A stretch of 64,000 bases of DNA from positions 62,001 to 126,000 of the forward strand of contig CAZLMM010000002.1 of assembly GCA_964560495.1 (NCBI GenBank), given 5' to 3'. The translations under genes and the position numbers were made by a program. Of the stretch, positions 27,310 to 35,724 are shown in pieces (the first letter of the stretch is position 1; every line of letters begins with the position of its first letter). The DNA is from UBA5069 sp964560495 (lineage in GTDB: Bacteria > Chloroflexota > Anaerolineae > Caldilineales > Caldilineaceae). A model generated the notes under the pieces. It was not told the origin of the DNA, did no database searches, and saw nothing but the letters and a program-made list of their open reading frames with translations.

Positions 27310-29250
27310 CTACGTCAGCGCAGGAGTAGCCTGCCTTTTGCGAGATAAAAAGGGCGTCTTTCCCATATAGTTGGCCACGAAAGCGACGATAATCCCTATG
27401 AGTAAACCGATCGCGCCTGCCAATGCTACGGAAAGCGAAAGACTGATTCCTTGCACCGGTCTGACAGGCGCCACCCCCGGCGAGGCAAAACGCACTTCAC
27501 TCCCGCCGGCCGCGCGCATCAAGGCCAATTCTGCCACTTTGCTGCTGACCGTGCGATATGCCTCCCAGGTCAGGTCTCGTTGCTGTGAAAGCTGAAGTTG
27601 CCGTGCTTGCTCGCTCTCCAATTCGGCTTTCGATTGACGAACTTTACCTTCCAAGGCCGTCAAAGTGTCCTTCAGGGCGCCATCGTTTCTCGCAGCAACC
27701 AACGCCTCGACGTTTTCTGACCGCAACAAGTCGGCCAGGGGTGCACTCGAGAGTGCAGGGGCGTCCACAATAGTCGAGGTTAGCAAGCCTTGTACGCCCA
27801 ACTCTGCCGATTGGGCCACTACAGACTGGGCCAGGGCGCTATCGGGCGGAATAGTTTGCCGCAAATAGGCGTAGTGATCTCCCGCCAACAGTGTCTCACT
27901 CAGTTGGGCAATTTGGCCTTCCAATTCGATCTTGCGCTCTTTTAGCGCCGCCGTGAATGCGTCGATGTCGGCCAAAAGCGCATCTCTTGACATGTCCCCA
28001 TCTGCGTTCAATTGTATCTGAAGCGGTGTGCCGCCAACCACTACCTGCACCGGCTGACTTGGTTCACTTAATTGGGGTGCAGACTCTGGTGGTGTGTTCT
28101 CAACCGGGTTCAACTGATTCGTCGGCTGCCCCATTGGTGTTGGAAGGGGATCAAGCGCTTGGGTGAGCGCCTGGAGTTTGAGAACATGGATTGCCAATGC
28201 ACTGCCGCCGCTTGCCGTTTCGTCGGCAGCCGCCACCTGGTTGCGCAGCGTCAGGCTCTCGTCCAGCGAGCGCGTCATCTGCAACCAACGTTGATAATAT
28301 CCTTGAAGCAGTTCTACATCACGATCGACCTGCTCCTGAAAGACCGCTGTCTGGCTCGTGTAGAGCGCATCGATGTAGGCCAACAAGAGATTGCGGCGAC
28401 CTTCCTGTTCCTTGATGTAGGGCGCAGCCAGATTTTGCGCCTGCGCATCCAGATAAGATGACGCTACTGTGCGCTGTGCAGCCACGGTTTCTTGAATCAA
28501 GGTCTCCATTGTCAACTGCTGGCTACGCTGGAGCGATCCGATTAACGCTTCGATGTCGCTGATCTGCCGAGACAATTCATCAACACGGTTTTCTGCAATG
28601 AACTGCTCCAAAGCGCGCTGTGCCACCAGATACTCTGCATGGGCTTTGGTCTGTTCGCTCTGGATGGACTGAAGCAACTCATCCGGCACCTGACCGTAAA
28701 CCTGGTTAACCTCGCGCACGAAGGCGTGCGCCCAGGCGGTGACAATCTGCGCGGCCAGTTGGGGCGTTCTTGCGCTGGCCGTAATGCGAATCAGGTCGCT
28801 GTCGCCCAACCGCCCGCCGCCGGAAACCAGGTTCGCCTCGATCGATTCGGTCAGGGTGGCTGGCTGCCGTTGCCCTTCAGTCAGCATGTCGCCCAACTGC
28901 TCGATGACAGAGACAGCCAGCGCAGGACTGACAGCCAGGGCGACCAGCGCATTGCGGCGAGTTCCTGCGCTGCTAACGGGAGGCACATCTGATGTGGTGG
29001 TGAATCGCTCGTCGAAGGTCACTTCACTCACCGTTCGCAGAATCGCTACATCTGCTGTAGCGGCATACTCAGCGCTAGTCATATAGCGTATACCCAGAAC
29101 GGTGACGGCGGCGACCAGAACAAAGAGAAACGCAATCAACAGGATCTCTTTCCACCACGCGATCAGGACATCCACATACTGTCGCAGGTCGATTTCGTCA
29201 TCCGACCAGTCGCTTTGCCGGCGAGACGATTCCGTTGCATTCACTGACAT
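27310..29250 (-). CDS. Wzz-type polysaccharide co-polymerase / chain-length regulator
   Basis: A 646-residue inner-membrane protein with one membrane segment near each end (WWKEILLIAFLFVLVAAVTVLG at about 33-54, and LSLSVALAGAIGLLIGIIVAF near 615) and a long periplasmic coiled-coil region with many Gln/Glu/Ala heptads. The N-terminal IDLRQYVDVLIAWWKEI is the typical Wzz cytoplasmic entry. The Pro-rich membrane-proximal PVRPVQGIS motif is present. No tyrosine-kinase domain is fused. It sets glycan chain length together with the polymerase. Confidence 0.88.
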   Translation of the reverse strand: MSVNATESSRRQSDWSDDEIDLRQYVDVLIAWWKEILLIAFLFVLVAAVTVLGIRYMTSAEYAATADVAILRTVSEVTFDERFTTTSDVPPVSSAGTRRNALVALAVSPALAVSVIEQLGDMLTEGQRQPATLTESIEANLVSGGGRLGDSDLIRITASARTPQLAAQIVTAWAHAFVREVNQVYGQVPDELLQSIQSEQTKAHAEYLVAQRALEQFIAENRVDELSRQISDIEALIGSLQRSQQLTMETLIQETVAAQRTVASSYLDAQAQNLAAPYIKEQEGRRNLLLAYIDALYTSQTAVFQEQVDRDVELLQGYYQRWLQMTRSLDESLTLRNQVAAADETASGGSALAIHVLKLQALTQALDPLPTPMGQPTNQLNPVENTPPESAPQLSEPSQPVQVVVGGTPLQIQLNADGDMSRDALLADIDAFTAALKERKIELEGQIAQLSETLLAGDHYAYLRQTIPPDSALAQSVVAQSAELGVQGLLTSTIVDAPALSSAPLADLLRSENVEALVAARNDGALKDTLTALEGKVRQSKAELESEQARQLQLSQQRDLTWEAYRTVSSKVAELALMRAAGGSEVRFASPGVAPVRPVQGISLSLSVALAGAIGLLIGIIVAFVANYMGKTPFLSRKRQATPALT

Positions 29251-29253
29251 AGG

Positions 29254-30558
29254 TTACTTGCTGCTGCTTTCCAGATTGATCAGATGGGGATGAGAACTCG
29301 CCACGGTGTGACGTGTATCCACGACCAGACGCGCAACCCCCGCAACCTGCGCCCAATCATAGGCGCTGTGGTCCGTGACGATCACCACACAATCTGCCTG
29401 CTGTAGTTCGATTTCCAAATCGGGCCTCCCCGTCATCTCCATGCCTTCGTGCTGAAAGAACGGGACATGGGGATCGTGATAGACGACCAATGCTCCCTTT
29501 TCTTCCAACAAGTGGATGATGTCCAGCGCGGGCGACTCGCGAATATCACTCACATCCTTCTTATAGGCCACCCCTAATACGAGGACGCGGCTGCCCTTGA
29601 CAGCTTTGCTCTGTTCGTTGAGAGCATCCTGCACCTTCTGCACCCAGTAACGGGGCATTTCGGTGTTGATCTCGCTGGCTAATTCAATGAAACGGGCGTT
29701 GTATTCCAGCGTGCGCAGCTTCCACGAAAGATAGTGGGGGTCGATGGGGATGCAATGGCCGCCTAACCCAGGCCCTGGCGTAAAGCGCATAAAGCCAAAA
29801 GGCTTGGTCGCCGCCGCGTCGATCACCTCCCACGCATCCAAACCCAGCTTGTCACACATGAGCAGCAATTCGTTTGCCAGGCCGATGTTCACCGAGCGAA
29901 AGGTGTTCTCGAAGAGTTTGACCATCTCGGCGGCTTCGGGTGAAGAAACCGGCACAAGCCGCTGAATGGCCTGCCCATAATAGGCCATGGCGACCTCAAG
30001 ACAATCACGCGTGACGCCGCCGATCACTTTTGGCGTGTTGCGCGTGGTGAAGTCTGTGCGACCGGGGTCGACGCGTTCCGGCGAGAATGCCAGGAAGAAG
30101 TCCTCGCCAACGCGCAGCCCGCTTGCCTGAAGCCGGGGCAGCATGACTTCTTTGGTTGTGCCAGGATAGGTTGTGGATTCCAATACGATCACCATGCCGG
30201 GGTGAAGATAACGCGCAATGGCGTCGGTGGCCGACACGATATAGGACATGTCTGGGTCGCCGGTCTTGTTGAGGGGCGTGGGTACACAAATCGACGCCGC
30301 GTCACAATCGGCCAACAGCGAGTAGTCCGACGTTGCATCCAAATTGGGCAGCGCCGCCAATGCTGCTGATGGCACATCTTCGATATAAGATTGGCGCTGA
30401 CGGATGGCTTCCACTTTGCGGCGATCGACATCGATGCCGCTCACGCGATAGCCTGCCTCGGCAAAGGAGACCGCCAAGGGCAGACCAACATAGCCGAGAC
30501 CGATCACCGCTGCATGGGCGGTGCGTTTCTGAAACCTGGCAAGCAAACGCTCCTTCAC
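29254..30558 (-). CDS. Nucleotide-sugar dehydrogenase (WbpA/UDP-HexNAc dehydrogenase-like)
   Basis: A 434-residue cytoplasmic enzyme starting at GTG. NAD loop GLGYVGLPLAVSFAEAGY; domain-linker ESTTYPGTTKEV; catalytic Cys in PGLGGHCIPIDP; C-terminal LVLGVAYKKDVSDIRESP. It oxidises C6 of a UDP-sugar to a uronate with two NAD+. The TTYPGTT variant and length favour the UDP-N-acetylhexosamine branch over UDP-glucose dehydrogenase. It is the first gene of the polysaccharide unit, 36 bp downstream of thyX, so the two may share a promoter. Confidence 0.9.
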   Translation of the reverse strand: MKERLLARFQKRTAHAAVIGLGYVGLPLAVSFAEAGYRVSGIDVDRRKVEAIRQRQSYIEDVPSAALAALPNLDATSDYSLLADCDAASICVPTPLNKTGDPDMSYIVSATDAIARYLHPGMVIVLESTTYPGTTKEVMLPRLQASGLRVGEDFFLAFSPERVDPGRTDFTTRNTPKVIGGVTRDCLEVAMAYYGQAIQRLVPVSSPEAAEMVKLFENTFRSVNIGLANELLLMCDKLGLDAWEVIDAAATKPFGFMRFTPGPGLGGHCIPIDPHYLSWKLRTLEYNARFIELASEINTEMPRYWVQKVQDALNEQSKAVKGSRVLVLGVAYKKDVSDIRESPALDIIHLLEEKGALVVYHDPHVPFFQHEGMEMTGRPDLEIELQQADCVVIVTDHSAYDWAQVAGVARLVVDTRHTVASSHPHLINLESSSK

Positions 30559-30594
30559 ACCATACTCCTGAATGATTCTAGGGCGAGACCCAAC

Positions 30595-31644
30595 TCACCC
30601 CTGGCTGAAATCCCTTTGATAAACGCGCCACTGCTCGTCGAAGACATCGGGCGCGACAGCATACAACATCTTCAGCGCATGTTGACCCATCGCGCGGATC
30701 TCCCACTGGGCAGCTTTATCCACTGCCCGCAGCCAGAGAAAATGACTCCACGCGTCAAAGTTCATGGTCGTTACAATGCGCGTCTCGGCTGCATTCGGCA
30801 GCAGGAAGCGGGCATCTTCTTTGCGAACTCCAAGGCCGCGCAGCATCGTATACTTTGCCTCGGCCTCTGCCCAAAAATCATCGAGCACGGCCCGCGCCTC
30901 GGGCTTGTCTGTAAAGACTGGCGGCACAATCGCTTTCCAACCACCCTTACTCAAGTCCAGGTAGCGCTGCGATTCCTGGCTGAAACTGCCCAGCCGATGA
31001 CGCACGAGCTGATGAGTGCAGGCGCGACTGATGCCTTCGAAGAGGAAAATGGCCGATCCGTGATGCAAGCGTAACTCTGTGTCGGGGAGGAGCGGTTGGG
31101 TAAATCCGAGCAGCGTCACGCGCATGGGGGCGTCGTACATTGGCGAGAGCAGTCGTGCATCGACCACAGGCTGTACTTCTGGCTCCTGGTGTTCTTGGAG
31201 ATCGCACGCAAAATCGTTGAACACCGCTGGCGCCGTCGACCTAACCAGCGGCAAAGCGTCCAGGCCAATCTGTTTGGAAAAGAAATCTCGCCAGACGCGT
31301 AGATTGCCGCTGACGATCCATTCTCCATTTCCCAACTCGCTGACCTCGCAATGGCGATTGACCATGCGCCAGCGCAAAGGCTCCTCTGTTTCTGTCAGGC
31401 GCAGAGTGACCACCACATGCTCGATGATGTCTTCGTGCCCCTCGCGCACGCGCGCGGCGATGAAATCGGGCGCTGTGCCCATGCGTTGGGTGCTGCGATA
31501 GCAGACGCGCCCGGCGTATTCGATGACATTCTCGGCAAAATTGCCTTGACCCTGCCAGATCGTTGTCAGGTCGCTGACGCCTGCGACAGTCTCACGGGTC
31601 AACGCCGGGTTCAATTGTGTATATGCCAGCAGTTCCGCCTTCAT
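30595..31644 (-). CDS. thyX: Flavin-dependent thymidylate synthase, long form
   Basis: A 349-residue enzyme making dTMP from dUMP with FAD and methylene-tetrahydrofolate. The ThyX motif RHRx7S is complete (RHRLGSFSQES followed by QRY), preceded by GISRACTHQLV. It is longer than the 210-260 residues common in the family, the extra part lying at the N-terminus and in the DARLLSPMYDAPMRV region. A GGTGAGAAG ribosome-binding site precedes the ATG. dTMP production next to RfbA is consistent with dTDP-sugar demand, but the link may be accidental. Confidence 0.92.
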   Translation of the reverse strand: MKAELLAYTQLNPALTRETVAGVSDLTTIWQGQGNFAENVIEYAGRVCYRSTQRMGTAPDFIAARVREGHEDIIEHVVVTLRLTETEEPLRWRMVNRHCEVSELGNGEWIVSGNLRVWRDFFSKQIGLDALPLVRSTAPAVFNDFACDLQEHQEPEVQPVVDARLLSPMYDAPMRVTLLGFTQPLLPDTELRLHHGSAIFLFEGISRACTHQLVRHRLGSFSQESQRYLDLSKGGWKAIVPPVFTDKPEARAVLDDFWAEAEAKYTMLRGLGVRKEDARFLLPNAAETRIVTTMNFDAWSHFLWLRAVDKAAQWEIRAMGQHALKMLYAVAPDVFDEQWRVYQRDFSQG

Positions 31645-31672
31645 CTTCTCACCAAGCTAGGCACTATAGCAC

Positions 31673-31681
31673 ATCGGGTGC
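31673..31681 (-). promoter_or_regulatory. Extended -10 promoter for thyX and possibly the polysaccharide unit
   Basis: TGC-TATAGT (read leftward from 31681 to 31673), a five-of-six -10 with an extended TGn element, lies 29 bases before the thyX start. The -35 is poor. Nothing else was found in 31645-31942. Confidence 0.4.
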
Positions 31682-31942
31682 AGAAAAGCGAAAGACAGTG
31701 GTGCAAAATGATGGTCAACTGCTGCTTGCTACTGCTCGCCAGGTAAACAATTCATACATCACGGGTGACTTGTGACTCGTGATGGTCGGCGAAATGAGTA
31801 GCCAATCTGGTAACCAGCTATTCAACCTCGGTCGTCTTGCACCCAAAGTTAGGTGACTCAATGGAGGATTCCTGCTAGTGTGGAGTGAGGGAATGATTCA
31901 TCCGCTCTGTCTCATCCGCTCCCCACTAAAGGATGACGATCT

Positions 31943-32326
31943 ATGCTTGCTCATTTGCGCAAACGAGTCGAGGCGGCCCTGGCCGATACCCATGAGGTCA
32001 CTCTTTCCACCTATGGCCCAGCCAATCTTCAGGTCGCCGAGTTGCCGTGCGAGGCTCGCGGGTTGCGCCTTTATGTTTGGACGCCATCCTCTTCAGACCA
32101 TTTGTTCAATCTTGAAACGAATCCCGAGGTGGTTGTGACGACAACCCATTGGCAATTGCGCGGGCACGCGCGTGCACTGCTCGGGCAGGCAGCTTTGGCG
32201 GGGTTGGCATTGACTCAGGGTCGCAGCGAACAGTGGGGGACTCTGCTGGAAGTCAGGCCAACGCAAATCCAACTTGGCCGATGGGCGGATGCAAACTATG
32301 GCGAGACCATAGACATCGATGAGTAA
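31943..32326 (+). CDS. PNPOx-like FMN-binding split-barrel protein
   Basis: A 127-residue cytoplasmic protein. The segment VTLSTYGPANLQVAELPCEA followed by LRLYVWTPSSSDHLFNLETN and VVVTTTHWQLRGHARAL matches the beta-strand order of pyridoxamine-phosphate-oxidase-like split barrels that bind flavins. It is shorter than true PNPOx and lacks its PLP contacts, so a general flavin reductase or flavin carrier role is likelier. AAAGGA precedes the ATG at good spacing. It stands alone, convergent to the cytochrome cluster. Confidence 0.72.
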   Translation: MLAHLRKRVEAALADTHEVTLSTYGPANLQVAELPCEARGLRLYVWTPSSSDHLFNLETNPEVVVTTTHWQLRGHARALLGQAALAGLALTQGRSEQWGTLLEVRPTQIQLGRWADANYGETIDIDE

Positions 32327-32363
32327 GGAGTGACGAACATTTGCGGTCTCATCTTGGGGAAAG

Positions 32364-32394
32364 CAAGGCCGGGCGCCTGGAACGCCCGGCCTTG
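32364..32394. terminator. Convergent hairpin terminator
   Basis: A perfect 12-bp GC-rich stem (32364-32375 with 32383-32394) with a 7-base loop between two converging genes. It could act on both strands; no long T run is visible. Confidence 0.7.
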
Positions 32395-32425
32395 TCCTGT
32401 GCACGAAGGGAATATCGGTGGTCGA

Positions 32426-34555
32426 CTACGGTCGCGTCATCGTTGAGGTGTCACCGCCCAGATCTTCCAAGCTATCGATCAAGGTCTGGATGATGTACTG
32501 CCCATTATGGGTGAACGCGCCAGGGTCCTTGCCCGAATACTGATAGTTGTACGCTGCACGCAGGAGTCGCGGCGTCCAATTTACATAGCGATTGTCGCTG
32601 TTGGCCTCATCGGCATCCACCTCTCCATTTTCGTTGCCGTCGATGAAGAAGTATGGATAGGCTGCGCCCGAATAGGCCAGCGGCGCGCCTGCTGTGTTGG
32701 CTGCGTACTCCGTCATGGCAGCATAGACTGCCTCACGCAGGGTCTCGATCTCGAAGTACAATCCTTCCTGATCGTCCCCATCGCCGTCGAAATCAACATA
32801 GTTGTAACGGATGTTGACCAGGTCTTCGGCGGTCTCCACCTCGCTGTGACACTCGGTGCAGGTCTCCCAATCTACTTCCAGACCATGGGTCATGTGGCAA
32901 TCGCTGCACTGACTGTAGTCTGGGTCGTGTTCGAAGAATCCCACGTATTCCTTGTCCGCATACTGATATGCGCCTTTTGCTTCGCCGCCGAAACGGGTGG
33001 CGCCAGCCGCAAAGTAGTGGGGATTCAGGAAGCGCAGATTCTCGGTGACGGCGTCTGGCGCGGCGTCGCCGATCACCCTATCGACGCTGACAGAGGACTC
33101 TCGACCCTGATGGCAGTTCATGCACAGATTGGTGTCAAGATTGCCGCTGTCGATCACTGCGCCGCTGGGGAATTTCACCTCGTTTACCTCATAGCGGGTG
33201 AACTCTTCCAGGTCGTTATGGCAGGTGGTGCACTGGAAGCCGTTGGAGGGCGGTTGTGAGATCGTCACGCCCTCTGACAAGAACATGGGCAAGCCGCCCG
33301 CCGAATGGCATTTTGTGCATGCGCCTGGCACTACACCCTCTTCATCCCAGTGGCGGAAGGCTTCCTCTGAACCGGCGAAGTGTCCGGCGTCGATGCGCCG
33401 CAGCCCGGTGGCATCCACCGGTTCGGTAAGCGCGCTGTTCAGGTCTGCAATGGAATCGTACAGAAGCTGAATGATGTACTTGCCGCCGTGAGCATAGGCG
33501 CCTGGGTCCTTCTTGGACGTCTGATAGTTGTAGGCAGCCTTTAGAAGGCGCGGCGTCCAAGAAGCGAAGCGTTCCTCACCTTCATCTGCGCTGCCATTGG
33601 CGTCGGCGTCGGCAAAGAAGTAGGGATAAGCATCTCCGTTGTAAGCGATGGGCGCTTCAACCACCCCGTTTGCATACGCTTGAATGGCTGCATAGAGCAC
33701 CTCTTGCAGACCTTCCAGCTCGTAGTAGATGCCTTCTTCCTCGTCGCCGTCGCCGTCAAAGTCAACCTCGGAGCCGGCCATGCGGATGTCGCGCAAGTCT
33801 TCGACAGTGGCAACATCTTCATGACATTCGGCGCACGCCTCGACCGGCAGTTCCAGCGTATGAGAGTTGTGACAGTCGATGCAAGTCTCAAAGCCTTCGA
33901 CGTGGGCGAAGTTGGCGTCGTACATATTGCCGTCATACTCATATCCACCCTGGGCCAGCGTGCCATATTTGGTGGCTGCCGCCGCATAGTAGTGGATATT
34001 TCTGAAGCCCAAGTCCTCGCTGATCTCGTCTGGCTCCGCACCGGCTTTCTCGATGGCGGCGTCGACGCTCATCTTCGACTCACGCCCTTGATGGCATTCC
34101 ATACAGCGCGATTCATCGCCCAGGCCCGTGATCTCCAGGCCCGAGGGCATCACAACGCTGTCTTTCACCACGGTGACGCTGTTGTGACAAGCCACACAAT
34201 CCACCACCGTGCCCAACGCCGCCGGAGCATTCACCACGCCTGCTTCGCTGCCATCGGCGCCCAGGAAGTCCTGGTAGCCGATGCTGCTGTGACATTTGGC
34301 GCATGTGTCAGGGATTTCCGCCGGGTCTTCCTCATCCCAATGACGGAATGCCTCGGCCGCGGCGTCCGCATGGCCCGAAGTCATCCACTCTTGCAGAAAG
34401 GGGATGGTGACGGTCATGGGCGTTGTGACATCTTCCTGGCCCGGAGCAACAGCCCAATCGCTGCTGGCCTCTTTGGCTGAAGCTGAGTCGAAGGAGACCA
34501 ATAGGGCGATTGCCAGGATTGCAACAAGACTTGCAAGAAGAGCGAGTTTCTTCAT
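32426..34555 (-). CDS. Decaheme c-type cytochrome with internal duplication
   Basis: A 709-residue secreted protein. The start at 34555 is fixed by GGGAGGTAAAAGA upstream and a classic signal peptide (MKKLALLASLVAILAIALLV ... SASA). It has ten CxxCH motifs, five in each half. Both halves repeat the same order, including CMxCHQGRES, a Ca-like DFDGDGD segment and WTPRLLxAAYNYQ near the end, so it is a tandem duplication of about 330 residues. Family members carry electrons in the periplasm or at the cell surface. It lies last in the cluster after a 287-bp gap with its own likely promoter, so its expression may be separate. Confidence 0.88.
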   Translation of the reverse strand: MKKLALLASLVAILAIALLVSFDSASAKEASSDWAVAPGQEDVTTPMTVTIPFLQEWMTSGHADAAAEAFRHWDEEDPAEIPDTCAKCHSSIGYQDFLGADGSEAGVVNAPAALGTVVDCVACHNSVTVVKDSVVMPSGLEITGLGDESRCMECHQGRESKMSVDAAIEKAGAEPDEISEDLGFRNIHYYAAAATKYGTLAQGGYEYDGNMYDANFAHVEGFETCIDCHNSHTLELPVEACAECHEDVATVEDLRDIRMAGSEVDFDGDGDEEEGIYYELEGLQEVLYAAIQAYANGVVEAPIAYNGDAYPYFFADADANGSADEGEERFASWTPRLLKAAYNYQTSKKDPGAYAHGGKYIIQLLYDSIADLNSALTEPVDATGLRRIDAGHFAGSEEAFRHWDEEGVVPGACTKCHSAGGLPMFLSEGVTISQPPSNGFQCTTCHNDLEEFTRYEVNEVKFPSGAVIDSGNLDTNLCMNCHQGRESSVSVDRVIGDAAPDAVTENLRFLNPHYFAAGATRFGGEAKGAYQYADKEYVGFFEHDPDYSQCSDCHMTHGLEVDWETCTECHSEVETAEDLVNIRYNYVDFDGDGDDQEGLYFEIETLREAVYAAMTEYAANTAGAPLAYSGAAYPYFFIDGNENGEVDADEANSDNRYVNWTPRLLRAAYNYQYSGKDPGAFTHNGQYIIQTLIDSLEDLGGDTSTMTRP

Positions 34556-34739
34556 TCTTTTACCTCCCTTGCTGTTTGTGTCTCTTGCAAGGCACAAGGA
34601 TACAGAAAACAAAAAGGTCGATCTGATGTGACTCAAGTTCCCGGGCAACCTCCTTTCTACGGTGAGGAACACCCCGCGATAGCCGCCGATCTTCCGTCAT
34701 GTGCACAAGTAGATAGAAGACGTTGTTGATAGAAATCCC

Positions 34740-34788
34740 AACTGGTGAAAGATATTTCTATCCTACACCAGTTCCAGGCAAAATTCAA
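34740..34788 (-). promoter_or_regulatory. Possible promoter and operator of the decaheme gene
   Basis: Read leftward: TTGAAT (34788-34783), 17 bases, then TAGGAT (34765-34760). An 8-bp perfect inverted repeat, AACTGGTG/CACCAGTT (34740-34747 and 34766-34773), straddles the -10. The arrangement suits a repressor site. The rest of 34556-34842 shows no gene. Confidence 0.38.
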
Positions 34789-34842
34789 GCCAATTGCGAT
34801 GATTCAAGCGAAAAATCAGAGACGTTCGGTGAATCATTGACC

Positions 34843-35724
34843 TCAGCGAAACGCCGGCGTCGCCGGCGCGACCACTTCAATCGGCTGGCGCGGCACAGTG
34901 GTAATGGCGGTTTGCTCAAAGGTGACGAACCAGACCAGCCCTAGCAGCAGCGCCAGGATGATGACCCCGACAACCGGCGCAAAGATGCGCACACGTCGTC
35001 GAATCGCCTGTTCGTCTTCTGGCGGCGCTGCCTGCCCTGCTTCGATTTCCGCCAGTTCGAGGGCATGTTCGGTCTCCATCTCGTGACGGCTCATGTAACC
35101 GGTGAACATGCTCTTGTTGAAGTGCTTGACGTGCACGTTCCACAAATGCCAGGTCAAGATGGAAAGCACGGCCAGGATCGCCTCGCCGCCGTGAGCCGCC
35201 TTTGCGGCGGGAATGAACTCGCCAGGCAGAAAGCGCGTGGTGGCGATCGGATTCCACAACATGAAGCCCGTGATCACCATGATGACCGTTCCCCAAATCA
35301 CTGCCCAGTATTCGGCCTTTTCACCAAAGTTGTAGCGTCCCATCTGGGGCGGGCGGGCGAGCAAACGAAGATTGTATCCAAAGGCCTGAACGGCGTCGAT
35401 CGCATCCTGCCATGCCGGCAACATAGTGAGGGCAACCCGACGCACATAGACCTTGTAACTCACCACCGCAAAGTGATAGATCGTCTCCACCATGAGCACG
35501 ATGGCTGCCACGCGATGGATCACGCGGGCGCTCTCGATGCCGCCCATGGTGTCGATCATCCAGAGCGCCCAGGGGGCGGAAGAGAACTTCTGCGGCAGCC
35601 CGGTCAGGGCCAGGATGGTAAAACTGGCTATGAGGAGCAGATGTTCCATGCGCTGCGGAAAGACAAAGCGCAAGACGCTGCCTGGGTGCGACGGATCAGG
35701 TTGGGGAGCTTCCATCTGGGTCAT
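34843..35724 (-). CDS. Membrane b-type cytochrome (FDH-gamma / cytochrome b561-like)
   Basis: A 293-residue inner-membrane protein with about four to five hydrophobic helices: MEHLLLIASFTILALTGL, the helix with RVIHRVAAIVLMVETIYHFAVV, AVIWGTVIMVITGFMLW and the helix with AHGGEAILAVLSILTWHLWNVHV. Histidines in helices 1, 2 and 4 are placed as b-heme ligands. A last helix (VGVIILALLLGLVWFV) follows a charged cytoplasmic stretch. It overlaps the 15-heme gene by ATGA, so both are made in fixed ratio and likely form one quinone-linked complex that passes electrons to c-hemes. Confidence 0.85.
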   Translation of the reverse strand: MTQMEAPQPDPSHPGSVLRFVFPQRMEHLLLIASFTILALTGLPQKFSSAPWALWMIDTMGGIESARVIHRVAAIVLMVETIYHFAVVSYKVYVRRVALTMLPAWQDAIDAVQAFGYNLRLLARPPQMGRYNFGEKAEYWAVIWGTVIMVITGFMLWNPIATTRFLPGEFIPAAKAAHGGEAILAVLSILTWHLWNVHVKHFNKSMFTGYMSRHEMETEHALELAEIEAGQAAPPEDEQAIRRRVRIFAPVVGVIILALLLGLVWFVTFEQTAITTVPRQPIEVVAPATPAFR

